This document shows, in pieces, positions 44,234 to 52,667 of a stretch of DNA of 64,000 bases. The stretch is taken from NCBI RefSeq assembly GCF_030733265.1, contig NZ_JASHJI010000003.1, positions 124,001 through 188,000 of the forward strand, given 5' to 3'. The translations under genes were made by a program, and so were the position numbers. The number at the start of each line of letters is the position of its first letter. Within the stretch, counting starts at the first letter, position 1. Origin of the DNA: Roseibium sp. MMSF_3412. GTDB taxonomy: Bacteria; Pseudomonadota; Alphaproteobacteria; Rhizobiales; Stappiaceae. Below the pieces are notes generated by a model. The model saw only the letters and a list, made by a program, of their open reading frames with translations. It was not told the DNA's origin and ran no database searches.

Positions 44234-46117
44234 TTAGAACACGAGGTTCATGACCACCAGCGACACGACAAGAAAGAGGATGGTCATGATGCCGCCGCTC
44301 TTGATGAAGTCCGTCACCTTGTAGCCGGCCGGCCCCATGATCAGCGCGTTGACCTGGTGGGTCGGGATCAGGAAGGAATTTGACGTTGAAATCGCCACGG
44401 TGAGCGCAAAGATGGCCGGATCGCCGCCGGCAGCCACGGCAATGGAGACCGCGAGCGGCACCAGAAGGACCGTCGCGCCGACATTGGACATGATCAGCGT
44501 GAACACGGTGGCCAGAACAGCAAGCCCCGCCTGCAGCAACCACACCGGCCAGCCGTGCAAGAGCAGCAGGATCTGCTGCGCGATCCACTCGGCGGTGCCG
44601 GACGTCTGCACCGCCTGGCCCAGGGGGATGAGGCTGGCCAAAAGAAAGACCGTGCTCCAGCTCACGGCCTCGTAGGCGTCATCGATATCGAGCACCCCGG
44701 TGAGGATCATCCCGGCCGCCCCGGTGAGGAGGCACAGGGACAGGCGCAGATCCGTGAGCAGGATAAGGGACAGGGAAACAAGGAAGAAAAACAGGGCCCA
44801 CACCACCTTCTTGGGGCGGAGTTCCTCGTGCGGGAAATCGGTCGTGACGACCACGAAGTCGCGGTTTTGAGTCAGTCTCGTCAGCGCTTCCCAGGTCGTC
44901 AGAATTACGATTGTGTCCCCGGCGCGGAAAGGAACCTCTGCGATCTGGGTCGGTTCATGATCTTCCGTCGACACCAGGCTCAACGTTTCCTCGCCCCGGT
45001 GGATCGCCAGCATGCTCGCCCCGTAGGTTTTTCGGAAGACGACATCATGGGCGCACTTGCCGATAATCGATGACCCCGGCGTCACGACGATTTCGGCCAC
45101 GCCGGACTTGGTCGGCGCATAGTCCTCGGCAAAGACATCCAGCTTGTCGTGGAGGATGAAATTCGCATCCTCGGCCATGTGCCGGACTTCCTTTGCGCGG
45201 CCGAGCACGGCCAGCCTGCAAGGTGTCGTGATCTTGGTCGTGATAACCGGCGCGAACCAGGTTTTGCCGTGGAAGGCGCTGCCGATGATGTAGACATGGT
45301 AGCGCTCGATGACGTCATCAAAGGTTTGCCCCTCAACGGGGTGTCCCGCCGGGATCGTGATCTCGAAGATGTCGGTCTTCAAACCATAGATCTTCTTGAG
45401 ATACTCCTTCATCGGCTGCGCGCTGGTGGCATCGCCCGCTTCCTGTTCCCCCGGCAGGATCCACCGTCCGAAGATCATGAAATACAAAATGCCCGAGGCA
45501 ACCAGGGCGACGCCGACCGGTGTGACCGAAAACAGGCTGAAGGTGCCCATTTGCGCCGTCTCCGGAAGCGACCGGTTGGCGGTCACGATCAGATCGTTCA
45601 GCAGGATCAGCGGCGAGGATCCGACCATTGTAAGCGTTCCGCCCAGGATCGCGCAGAAGCCCATCGGCATCAGCAAACGGCTGAGCGGCAGTTCCGTGCG
45701 CACCGAGATACGGCTGACTACGGGCAGGAACAGTGCCGCGGCACCGACATTCTGCATGAAGGAGGAAATGACACCGACCGTGCCCGAGACAATCGGAACA
45801 ACCCGGGCTTCGGAACTGCCGCCATGTTTCAGGATAAGCGCCGCGACTTTGCTCATCAGGCCGGTCTTGTCGAGCCCGGCGCCGATGATCATGACGGCGA
45901 TGATCGAAACGACGGCATTGGAAGCGAGCCCGTTGAACAACTTGCTGACATCCGCCAGCGAATGCAGACCGGGCATCTGACTGAGCAGGCCGAGCAGCAC
46001 CATGACGAGAATGGCTGCGAAATCGATACGAACGATCTCCGAGACGAACAGTATGACCGTGAAAACGAGCAGACCCAGAACCACCATCATCGGGTAGGTT
46101 AGAGTGATTGCCTCCAA
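44234..46117 (-). CDS. SLC13/DASS family permease with two RCK-C domains
   Basis: 627 residues from a TTG (an ATG at 46090 is the alternative). Two blocks of membrane segments (about 1-215 and 420-627) flank a cytosolic region with two TrkA-C/RCK-C-like domains (about 225-405: IPAGHPVEGQTFDDV...YHVYIIG; VVTPGSSIIGKCAHDVVF). The SLC13 signature SNVGATVLLVPLA is near the end. Members import dicarboxylates or sulfate with Na+. It faces LysR convergently and is not obviously part of the tmp unit. Confidence 0.85.
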   Translation of the reverse strand: MEAITLTYPMMVVLGLLVFTVILFVSEIVRIDFAAILVMVLLGLLSQMPGLHSLADVSKLFNGLASNAVVSIIAVMIIGAGLDKTGLMSKVAALILKHGGSSEARVVPIVSGTVGVISSFMQNVGAAALFLPVVSRISVRTELPLSRLLMPMGFCAILGGTLTMVGSSPLILLNDLIVTANRSLPETAQMGTFSLFSVTPVGVALVASGILYFMIFGRWILPGEQEAGDATSAQPMKEYLKKIYGLKTDIFEITIPAGHPVEGQTFDDVIERYHVYIIGSAFHGKTWFAPVITTKITTPCRLAVLGRAKEVRHMAEDANFILHDKLDVFAEDYAPTKSGVAEIVVTPGSSIIGKCAHDVVFRKTYGASMLAIHRGEETLSLVSTEDHEPTQIAEVPFRAGDTIVILTTWEALTRLTQNRDFVVVTTDFPHEELRPKKVVWALFFFLVSLSLILLTDLRLSLCLLTGAAGMILTGVLDIDDAYEAVSWSTVFLLASLIPLGQAVQTSGTAEWIAQQILLLLHGWPVWLLQAGLAVLATVFTLIMSNVGATVLLVPLAVSIAVAAGGDPAIFALTVAISTSNSFLIPTHQVNALIMGPAGYKVTDFIKSGGIMTILFLVVSLVVMNLVF

Positions 46118-46324
46118 CGTGCGCGCCCCCCGGCATCTTGTTATTGTCTGGCCGAAATGGATCGGCCCTTTTTTGCCTCAACCTCCGGACAAGCGTGTTC
46201 ACCTGCCCGCAGCAGGCAGGCTAGCAAACTGAAAGACTGTAATCCATCCCGCGATGATCGTTTGCGGCGCGCTGTCTTCAACAACGAGCGAAGCGGTCCC
46301 GACCCCGCCCCCCGGGCACCGTTG

Positions 46325-47545
46325 CTAAGACGATCCCGCCAGGATCTTCGGCACCTTGTTCGGCCTGAGGCGATGGGCATCCGGCATGCCCTTGCCCAGA
46401 AGCGGGCGCAGATAGAGACGGAACTCGTCCGTCACATCGTGGCCGGAGGCGGTGATGAATTCATCGGGCATCGTCCGGGTCTTTCCGGCGACCTGCTCCA
46501 GCGGCACCAGTTCATAGTCGACGGAATAGTGGCCGGTGCGCTTGATCGTTACCGATCCGTCGCGATCGCCGAACATGCCGTATTGAACGGCCTTTTCGCC
46601 GACTTCGCGGGCTTCATTCTGATCAACATCGGACACGCAACCGACAAAACTGCGCTGGATATAGCCGAGCGTATCGCCGCGCACCCGTGTGATCTTCAGT
46701 TCCTGCTTGACCTTCTGCGTCAACAGGTCGGCCAGGGCTCCGGTTCCGGACAATTGCACATTGCCATGCGCATCGCGTTCGATCTCGCTGGCGAGCTTGG
46801 CAATGATCGGTGTTCCCGAGCCGTCATGAATGCCTTCGCTGACGGCAACGACACAGCGCCCGTGCCGGTCGTAGATGTCCTTGACGTCCCTGATGAACTT
46901 GTCGATCTCGAAAGTGCGTTCCGGCATGTAGATCAGGTGCGGACCATCATCGGAGAATTTCTTCCCCAGAGCCGAGGCGGCGGTGAGAAAGCCGGCATGG
47001 CGCCCCATGACGACACCGATATAGATGCCGGGGAGCGCCGCATTGTCCAGGTTGATGCCCATGAACGCCTGCGCCACGTAGCGCGCGGCGGAGGGAAAGC
47101 CGGGCGTGTGGTCATTCTCGACAAGGTCGTTGTCGATCGTCTTCGGAATGTGGATGCAGCGCATATTGTAGTCGGCCTTGCGCGCTTCTTCGTTCACGAT
47201 TCGCACGGTATCGGAGGAATCGTTGCCGCCGGTGTAAAAGAAATAGCCGATCTGATGCGCGCGCAGGACCTTGAACAGTTCCTGGCAGTATTTCAGGTCC
47301 GGTTTGTCGCGCGTCGAACCAAGCGCTGAAGACGGCGTGTTGGCGACCATCTCCAGATTATGCGTGGTCTCCTGTGTCAGATCGTAAAAGTCCTCGTCGA
47401 GGATCCCACGCACGCCGTGAACAGCACCATAGATCAGCTCGACGGAGCGGAACTTGCGTGATTCCAGGACAGCCCCAACCATGGACTGGTTGATAACCGC
47501 CGTCGGACCGCCACCCTGAGCGACCAGTACCTTGCCATGAAACAC
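46325..47545 (-). CDS. pfp: Pyrophosphate-dependent phosphofructokinase
   Basis: 406 residues from a GTG with a consensus AGGAGGG. N-terminal GGGPTAVIN, then YTGGNDSSDT (104-113) and PKTIDNDL (134-141). Lys135 in PKTIDND is the residue associated with PPi use, whereas ATP enzymes have Gly-rich variants. It interconverts fructose 6-phosphate and fructose 1,6-bisphosphate reversibly, and serves glycolysis in many alphaproteobacteria that lack ATP-PFK. It stands alone, behind a 300-base upstream region. Confidence 0.92.
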   Translation of the reverse strand: MFHGKVLVAQGGGPTAVINQSMVGAVLESRKFRSVELIYGAVHGVRGILDEDFYDLTQETTHNLEMVANTPSSALGSTRDKPDLKYCQELFKVLRAHQIGYFFYTGGNDSSDTVRIVNEEARKADYNMRCIHIPKTIDNDLVENDHTPGFPSAARYVAQAFMGINLDNAALPGIYIGVVMGRHAGFLTAASALGKKFSDDGPHLIYMPERTFEIDKFIRDVKDIYDRHGRCVVAVSEGIHDGSGTPIIAKLASEIERDAHGNVQLSGTGALADLLTQKVKQELKITRVRGDTLGYIQRSFVGCVSDVDQNEAREVGEKAVQYGMFGDRDGSVTIKRTGHYSVDYELVPLEQVAGKTRTMPDEFITASGHDVTDEFRLYLRPLLGKGMPDAHRLRPNKVPKILAGSS

Positions 47546-47849
47546 AGAAATACCCTCCTGAATCTGTTCCTAGATAAGTGGCACCAACGATGGTCAAAGA
47601 ACAAGCATCTTATTCGTCCAAAAGGCCGATCGTAAAAGTTTAACCGGACGGCGCGGCATTGACGCAACGACCCATGGACTGCGCGATTGCACCTGGTGCC
47701 GCCATCTGGTTCGGGCTGTCTGCCAGCTCCTCCAGGGCTGGTTTTCTTGGCAGGATCGCCAAATCGCGACTGCGGCCCATTGCAGGCTTTTGGAAATTAC
47801 GAACATATGCGTTTGGTGAACAAAATTCGAAACACAACCAAGGGGCATC
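47546..47849. other. Divergent spacer between pfp and an EamA transporter gene
   Basis: 304 bases with no supported gene. It should contain both promoters. A leftward ORF of 65 codons crosses it but has no ribosome binding site and no family resemblance. Confidence 0.5.
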
Positions 47850-48734
47850 ATGGACCAGACCATTGAGTCGAATTTACGCGGCATCGTCCTGATGGTCCTT
47901 TCCATGGCCGCGTTCGCGATGGCCGACACCCTGATCAAGCTGGTTTCGGGATCGGTCGCGCCGGCACAGATCATGTTTCTGATGATGGCCGGCGGCTCCT
48001 TCATGTTTTGCCTGATCGCCAAGCTGCAAGGTGCGCGGCTGATGGATCGCCGGATCTTCGCGCCGGTCTTTCTGGTTCGCTATCTCGCCGAGGTCGTCGC
48101 GATGGTCGGCATGGTCATGGCGCTGACGCTTGTGCCGCTTTCGACGGTCGGGGCCATCATCCAGGCAACGCCGTTGCTGGTTGCGCTGGGCGCTGTCGTG
48201 TTTCTCGGAGAAAAGGTAAGCTGGCGGCGCTGGAGCACGATCGTGCTCGGATTTGCCGGTGTTCTTCTGATCGTGCAGCCGGGTGCGGACGGATTTGATG
48301 CCCTCTCCCTTTGGGCAGTCTTGTCGATGATCGGACTGTCCGTGCGCGATCTGACGACACGCATGACCCCGCCCGACATGGCCTCCGCCAGCCTGGCAGC
48401 CTATTCGGCAATCGCCGCCCTGCCCTTTGCCATGGCGTGGATCGTGATGGATGGAGACACTTTTCTGCCTCCGGAGGCAGACTGGGTGTTCCTCATCTCG
48501 ATCATCTTGCTTGGCTCGCTCGGATACCTGCTACTGACCGCATCCATCCGTTCGACCAGCCTGTCCGTCGTCGCCCCTTTCCGCTATGCGCGGCTCCTCT
48601 TCATGGTGATCCTCGGCATGGTGGTGTTCGGCGAACGCCCCGGAGTGTCGATGCTGGCCGGTACGGCCCTGATCGTGTTCTCGGGCCTTTACATGATGTG
48701 GCGCGAGCGCCTTGTGAAGCAGCAACCCCGGTAG
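47850..48734 (+). CDS. EamA/DMT family transporter
   Basis: 294 residues with about ten hydrophobic segments in two EamA repeats (1-140 and 150-290); an AGGGG sequence precedes the ATG. The repeats contain PLSTVGAIIQATPLLVALGAVVFLGEKVSWRRW and its counterpart SVVAPFRYARLLFMVILGMVVFGERPG. Drug/metabolite exporters of this type move amino acids, nucleosides or others; substrate unknown. Confidence 0.88.
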   Translation: MDQTIESNLRGIVLMVLSMAAFAMADTLIKLVSGSVAPAQIMFLMMAGGSFMFCLIAKLQGARLMDRRIFAPVFLVRYLAEVVAMVGMVMALTLVPLSTVGAIIQATPLLVALGAVVFLGEKVSWRRWSTIVLGFAGVLLIVQPGADGFDALSLWAVLSMIGLSVRDLTTRMTPPDMASASLAAYSAIAALPFAMAWIVMDGDTFLPPEADWVFLISIILLGSLGYLLLTASIRSTSLSVVAPFRYARLLFMVILGMVVFGERPGVSMLAGTALIVFSGLYMMWRERLVKQQPR

Positions 48735-48809
48735 CTGCAAACGGCGGGACCCGCAGCTCGCAGCCCAGGTATCATGCCCTTTCAGCACTGCCGGACCGGC
48801 AATCGCGTT

Positions 48810-48850
48810 CTTTACACAATTGTAAAGTCGGGCGCAGATGGGCGTAAACT
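48810..48850 (+). promoter_or_regulatory. Response-regulator site and promoter of the PepSY gene (module copy 1)
   Basis: The perfect palindrome CTTTACA-CAAT-TGTAAAG (48810-48827) is followed after 12 bases by GGGCGTAAACT (48840-48850). The same layout with the same spacing recurs at 51251-51291, in front of the last gene of this locus, which strongly suggests a shared regulator, most simply the response regulator encoded between them. Confidence 0.7.
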
Positions 48851-48917
48851 ACATCACCCATTTTCAGATCATCGAAAGGCGCGGTGCCTTTCCGAAACCT
48901 GGAGATGGAGAAGAAAC

Positions 48918-49244
48918 ATGGACAAGAAACTGATTTGTGGAACGGTCGCAGCTGGCATGCTTTTGGCAACAAGCGCGATTGGTGCCCATTCGGCACAGTC
49001 TGTCCCTGCGGCGGCAAATCTCGATATGACCAAAGCCATTGAGATCGCCCTTAAGGAGGTGCCGGGCACGGTTCAGGAAACCGAGCTGGAAAAAGAAAAC
49101 GGCAAGCAGGTCTACGAGATCGAGATTCTGACCGCCGACGGACAGGAAATGGAAGTTGAAATCGACGCTGAAACCGGCGCGGTCCTGGAGATCGAGGCAG
49201 ACGGCGACGACGACCATGATGACGACGACAAGTCGGCAGGCTAA
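48918..49244 (+). CDS. Exported PepSY-domain protein
   Basis: 108 residues from an ATG with GGAG upstream. A signal peptide (hydrophobic 8-21, cleavage near AHSAQ) is followed by a PepSY domain: MTKAIEIALKEVPGTVQETELEKENGKQVYEIEI, then EVEIDAETGAVLEIE, and an Asp-rich tail ending DDDDKSAG. Small PepSY proteins sit in the periplasm and often accompany two-component systems, possibly sensing or buffering metal ions (the acidic tail would fit) or inhibiting proteases. Response regulator and kinase genes follow. Confidence 0.85.
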   Translation: MDKKLICGTVAAGMLLATSAIGAHSAQSVPAAANLDMTKAIEIALKEVPGTVQETELEKENGKQVYEIEILTADGQEMEVEIDAETGAVLEIEADGDDDHDDDDKSAG

Positions 49245-49316
49245 AACATGTATCCCGTAAGAGGCTGCCGGCAACGGCGGCCTTTTTCACCGGACAAAAA
49301 CGGCCTATGGAAAGAC

Positions 49317-50000
49317 ATGCGAATTTTGCTTCTTGAAGACGACCGGGAACTTGGACCATGGGTCGCCGGAGGACTGCGCGAAGAGGGCCATGTCGTCGAT
49401 CATTTCACGGACGGCAAGGAAGCCCTCATCGCCTCCATGGGCCAGGACTACGACATTCTGATCCTCGACCGCATGGTTCCGGGTCTCGATGGTCTTGCGG
49501 TTCTGAAATCGCTCCGTGCCTCGAAAGACACCACGCCGGCTCTGTTCCTGACCGCCCTTGGCGAAGTCGATGCGCGCGTTGAAGGGTTTGAGGCCGGAGG
49601 CGACGACTATCTCACCAAGCCGTTTGCATTTGTCGAACTGTCGGCACGCGTCAACGCACTCGGGCGCAGGCGCGAAGGTGCAGCCTCTGAGACGAATGAG
49701 CTGACCGTGCTCAGGTTCGCGGATCTCAGCCTCGACCTTCTTGCCCGGCACTGCGAGCGCCAGGGCCAGACGATCGAGTTGATGGCCAAGGAATTCAAAC
49801 TGCTGGAATATTTCATGCGCCGGCCCGGACGCCTTGTGACCCGCACCATGCTGCTGGAACAGGTCTGGGACATGAGCTTCGACCCCACCACCAGCGTTGT
49901 CGAGACCCATATCAGCCGCCTGCGCGCCAAGATCGACAAACCATTCGGCGACGAGTTGATCCGCACCAGACGGGGCGAAGGCTATGTCTTTGGCCGCTAA
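49317..50000 (+). CDS. OmpR-type response regulator
   Basis: 227 residues from an ATG with GGAAAG upstream. Receiver domain with acidic pocket Asp8/Asp9 and phosphoacceptor Asp51 (LILDRMVPG), Lys in YLTKPFAF, and a C-terminal winged helix (LIRTRRGEGYVFGR end). It overlaps the histidine kinase gene by 17 bases and follows the PepSY gene by 72. Probable binder of the palindromes at 48810 and 51251. Confidence 0.95.
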   Translation: MRILLLEDDRELGPWVAGGLREEGHVVDHFTDGKEALIASMGQDYDILILDRMVPGLDGLAVLKSLRASKDTTPALFLTALGEVDARVEGFEAGGDDYLTKPFAFVELSARVNALGRRREGAASETNELTVLRFADLSLDLLARHCERQGQTIELMAKEFKLLEYFMRRPGRLVTRTMLLEQVWDMSFDPTTSVVETHISRLRAKIDKPFGDELIRTRRGEGYVFGR

Positions 50001-51267
50001 GCTGGCAGCACCCGTCCGCTGGCTCTTGCGCTCGTCGGCCCTGCGGCTGACGTTGCTTCTCTCAGGCCTTTTTGCCATCGGCATGGCCGTTGCCATCGTC
50101 GTCGCGCTGACCCTCGGCCGGGATGCCGTTCTGCAGCGGGTGGATACGTCTCTTGCCGGGCTCGCTGCCGCTGTTGCAGCCGATAGCGTTCAGGGAGACA
50201 CGTTCTCGGTAATCATCCGGCCCGTTTCCGAACTTGGCGGCCTGCCCAGGGCCTTTGCTCGCGTTGCGGATCGGGGCGGCGGCACCGTCAGCCTCGACAA
50301 GGACTTCCGGCGCTCGGAAGAATGGCGCGTGCTGATCACTGAAGACAGCCGCGGCGCTCCGGTTCTGATCGCGGTTCCGCTGGATGACAGCCTCGACGCC
50401 CTTGAGCTGCTTGGAAACATTTTATGGACCACGGCAGGCGTTGTCCTGGCTGTGGCGCTCGCGATCGGCCTTGGCGCGGGATACCTCGCCCAGCGGCGCC
50501 TGAAACGGATAAACGAAGCGCTGATCCGGCTGGCCGAAGGCGACCTGAAGGCGCGCACGGGCAACCGCAGGTCTTCCGACGACCTTGATGATCTGGCGCG
50601 CCGCCTCGACAGGACGGCAGACGAACTTGAGCGGCTGGTCAGCCAGACCCGCCATCTCAGCGCAAGCATCGCCCATGACCTCAGGACGCCGCTCGCCCGC
50701 CTACGCGCCCGGCTGGAAATGATGCCGGACGGGGAAGAACGCGGTGCCGCCCTGGAAGAAGCCGAACGGCTGTCGGGCATTTTCGACACCATCATGCGGA
50801 TTGCCAGGATCGAGGCCGGTGTCGGTACGGACGGGTTCAAGCCGGTTGCGTTGGGCGATCTTCTGGAAGAGGTCGCCAGCATCTATGAGGCCGTGATCGA
50901 AGACGGCGGCAAGCAACTTGATGTGTCCGTCAAATCACCCGAAACGGTCCTCGCAGACCGTCAGATGCTGGTTCAGGCCCTGGCGAACCTCATTCAGAAT
51001 GCGCTGGTCCACGGCGGCAAGGACATCACGTTGTTTGCCCACGGAACAGAGATCGGCGTGGCCGACAACGGGGATGGCGTCGACCCGGCGGCATTCGAGG
51101 AGATCGTCAAACCGATGGTGCGTCTGGATGCGGCCCGCGAAAGCGACGGCACGGGATTGGGCCTGGCGCTGGTGCGCGCCGTCGCGGACCGGCACGGAGC
51201 CAGGCTGTTCCTGACCAAAGAAACGCCGAGCGGCCTGCGCGTCGCGCTCAAGTTTACAGAATTGTAA
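49984..51267 (+). CDS. Sensor histidine kinase
   Basis: 427 residues. Two transmembrane helices (about 20-42 and 143-168) enclose a ~95-residue periplasmic sensor; then HAMP (170-222), the phosphoacceptor His231 in SIAHDLRTPLARL, and an HATPase with NLIQNALVHGG, VADNGDGVD and GTGLGLALVRAV. Partner of the preceding regulator. The last codons of the gene lie inside the palindrome of the next promoter. Confidence 0.95.
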   Translation: MSLAAKLAAPVRWLLRSSALRLTLLLSGLFAIGMAVAIVVALTLGRDAVLQRVDTSLAGLAAAVAADSVQGDTFSVIIRPVSELGGLPRAFARVADRGGGTVSLDKDFRRSEEWRVLITEDSRGAPVLIAVPLDDSLDALELLGNILWTTAGVVLAVALAIGLGAGYLAQRRLKRINEALIRLAEGDLKARTGNRRSSDDLDDLARRLDRTADELERLVSQTRHLSASIAHDLRTPLARLRARLEMMPDGEERGAALEEAERLSGIFDTIMRIARIEAGVGTDGFKPVALGDLLEEVASIYEAVIEDGGKQLDVSVKSPETVLADRQMLVQALANLIQNALVHGGKDITLFAHGTEIGVADNGDGVDPAAFEEIVKPMVRLDAARESDGTGLGLALVRAVADRHGARLFLTKETPSGLRVALKFTEL

Positions 51268-51291
51268 ACTAGCGGTCAGGCGGGCGAAAAC
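51251..51291 (+). promoter_or_regulatory. Response-regulator site and promoter of the small membrane gene (module copy 2)
   Basis: The perfect palindrome AGTTTACA-GAAT-TGTAAACT (51251-51270) contains the kinase stop codon and is followed, at the same 12-base distance as in copy 1, by GGGCGAAAAC (51282-51291). Confidence 0.65.
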
Positions 51292-51345
51292 CCCGGGCTC
51301 CATATCAGGTTTATCGAAACAATCCTGAATAGGGAGACCTCACTT

Positions 51346-51573
51346 ATGAAAACCTTTATGACCAAAGTCACGTCGGCCGCCGCAGCCGCCGTTGCCCTTT
51401 TTGTCGGCTGTGCCCTGGCCGGACTTGGCCTCGTGGTCATGGCCCTTTTGGCCATGTTCGCCCTCGCAGCAACCGGCCTTGCCCTTCTCGCTGCCCCGTT
51501 CATGCCGAAGCCCGACGAAGACATCGAAGGCCCGGGCTTCCGCATCATCCGTGAAAACAAGCCGGCAGCGTGA
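51346..51573 (+). CDS. Small membrane protein of the two-component locus
   Basis: 75 residues with one long or two short hydrophobic segments (about 10-52), rich in Ala/Leu, then a short tail with MPKPDEDIEGPGFRIIRENK. Start preceded by GGGAG. Its promoter shares an unusual module with the PepSY gene upstream of the two-component genes, so it is probably a co-regulated target or a feedback partner of the kinase (inference). Family not recognised. Confidence 0.7.
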   Translation: MKTFMTKVTSAAAAAVALFVGCALAGLGLVVMALLAMFALAATGLALLAAPFMPKPDEDIEGPGFRIIRENKPAA

Positions 51574-51623
51574 TGGCCGTTACGACGCCAGCAACGGCGC
51601 CTGAGAATGAACTTCCAAAACGA

Positions 51624-51650
51624 AAAAAGCCGCCCGAAAGGCGGCTTTTT
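51624..51650. terminator. Bidirectional Rho-independent terminator
   Basis: GCCGCC / GGCGGC with loop CGAAA, flanked by AAAAAA on the left and TTTTT on the right, so it can stop both the small-membrane gene transcript and the leftward tRNA transcript. Confidence 0.9.
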
Positions 51651-51677
51651 CAACTCACTGAGGTATCGTGAGAAATC

Positions 51678-51752
51678 TGGAGCGGGCGATGGGATTCGAA
51701 CCCACGACCCCAACCTTGGCAAGGTTGTGCTCTACCCCTGAGCTACACCCGC
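51678..51752 (-). tRNA. tRNA-Gly (GCC)
   Basis: On the minus strand: acceptor GCGGGTG pairs with CGCCCGC, D-arm GTAGCTCAGGGGTAGAGC, anticodon arm with CTTGCCAAG (anticodon GCC), T-arm GTGGGTTCGAATCCCAT, discriminator T and encoded CCA. 75 bases including CCA. Confidence 0.97.
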
Positions 51753-51991
51753 ATAGTGACCTGCACTTCAGCCGTTCGGCCTCCGCGTCGGTGGCGCAGT
51801 ATATGGACCAAGCCGGGACGGATTGCAACAAGGAAATTGAAGAAATTTTTTTAGGCGTCTTTTTGTGACCAACCCGCGGGGCATTGCATGAAAATCGGCA
51901 GAAAACAGGCGTTTTCCTGATCGATTTCCGCTTGTCGCAAGGCCTGCAATCGCGTTAAACAGCCCGGACCAACACTATCTCGGGAAAAAAC

Positions 51992-52513
51992 ATGCCTGCG
52001 ACACGCGACGACCTTCTGTCCTTTTTGGCCGAACTCGGCATCGCGGTTTCCACCGTCGATCACCAGCCGGTTTTCACTGTCGCCGAATCCGGCGACCTGC
52101 ATGAGCGGATCCCGGGCGGGCATACGAAAAACCTGTTCGTGAAAGACAAGAAGGGCCGTCTGTTTCTGATCGTCGCGCTCCACGATGCGGAGATAGACCT
52201 GAAGAAGGTCCACCAGGTCGTCGGCGCCCAGGGACGGGTGTCCTTCGGCAACGCGGATCTTCTGATGGAAGTTTTGGGGGTGGAGCCGGGATCGGTAACG
52301 CCGTTCTCGCTGATCAACGACCGTGGCAACCTCCGGGTCACCCCGGTCTTCGACGCCGCGATGATGCAGCATGACATTCTCAACTACCATCCGCTCAAGA
52401 ACGACGCGACGACGGCGATCAGCGCAGCCGATCTTCTGAAATTCGCCGAAGCCTGCGGTCACGAACCGCGCGTTCTTGCCGTCAGCGAACAGGCCAGGGA
52501 AGCCGGGCTCTAG
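51992..52513 (+). CDS. YbaK/ProX-type aminoacyl-tRNA deacylase
   Basis: 173 residues. The motif GGHTKNLFVKDKKGRLFLIVA and GVEPGSVTPFSLIND identify the ProX/PrdX (ProXp-ala) branch of the YbaK family, free-standing trans-editing enzymes that remove mischarged Ala from tRNA-Pro. The alphaproteobacterial prolyl-tRNA synthetase lacks the editing insertion, which makes a separate ProX sensible. Not genetically linked to its neighbours. Confidence 0.88.
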   Translation: MPATRDDLLSFLAELGIAVSTVDHQPVFTVAESGDLHERIPGGHTKNLFVKDKKGRLFLIVALHDAEIDLKKVHQVVGAQGRVSFGNADLLMEVLGVEPGSVTPFSLINDRGNLRVTPVFDAAMMQHDILNYHPLKNDATTAISAADLLKFAEACGHEPRVLAVSEQAREAGL

Positions 52514-52547
52514 GGTACAGTCTCAAAAATGAGGCCGTGAGCTGATC

Positions 52548-52571
52548 CTCCCGATACGGGAGTTTGTATTT
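52548..52571 (+). terminator. Weak terminator-like hairpin after the deacylase gene
   Basis: CTCCCG-ATA-CGGGAG followed by TTTGTATTT, 35 bases past the stop codon. The short loop makes it a modest candidate. Confidence 0.4.
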
Positions 52572-52667
52572 CAAGCACGGTGGCTCCATGTTAGGACCAG
52601 ATTCGAAGTATCAAGATGCGAGATTGGCCGGTTTGAACACCCCGGCCGGAAAACACGAGGCGGGCAT

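Noticed and set aside
47818-47832. GAAC-AAAATTC-GAAA, one base off a LexA box, upstream of the EamA transporter gene
   Set aside because: The second half-site is imperfect and no promoter is placed around it.
47640-47837. A 65-codon minus-strand frame in the pfp-EamA spacer
   Set aside because: No ribosome binding site, no hydrophobic or domain pattern, and it would overlap the transporter promoter region.
51678-51752. The tRNA-Gly gene as an integration site
   Set aside because: Both flanks are ordinary chromosomal genes, no integrase is near, and I found no direct repeat of the tRNA 3' end in the surrounding sequence.
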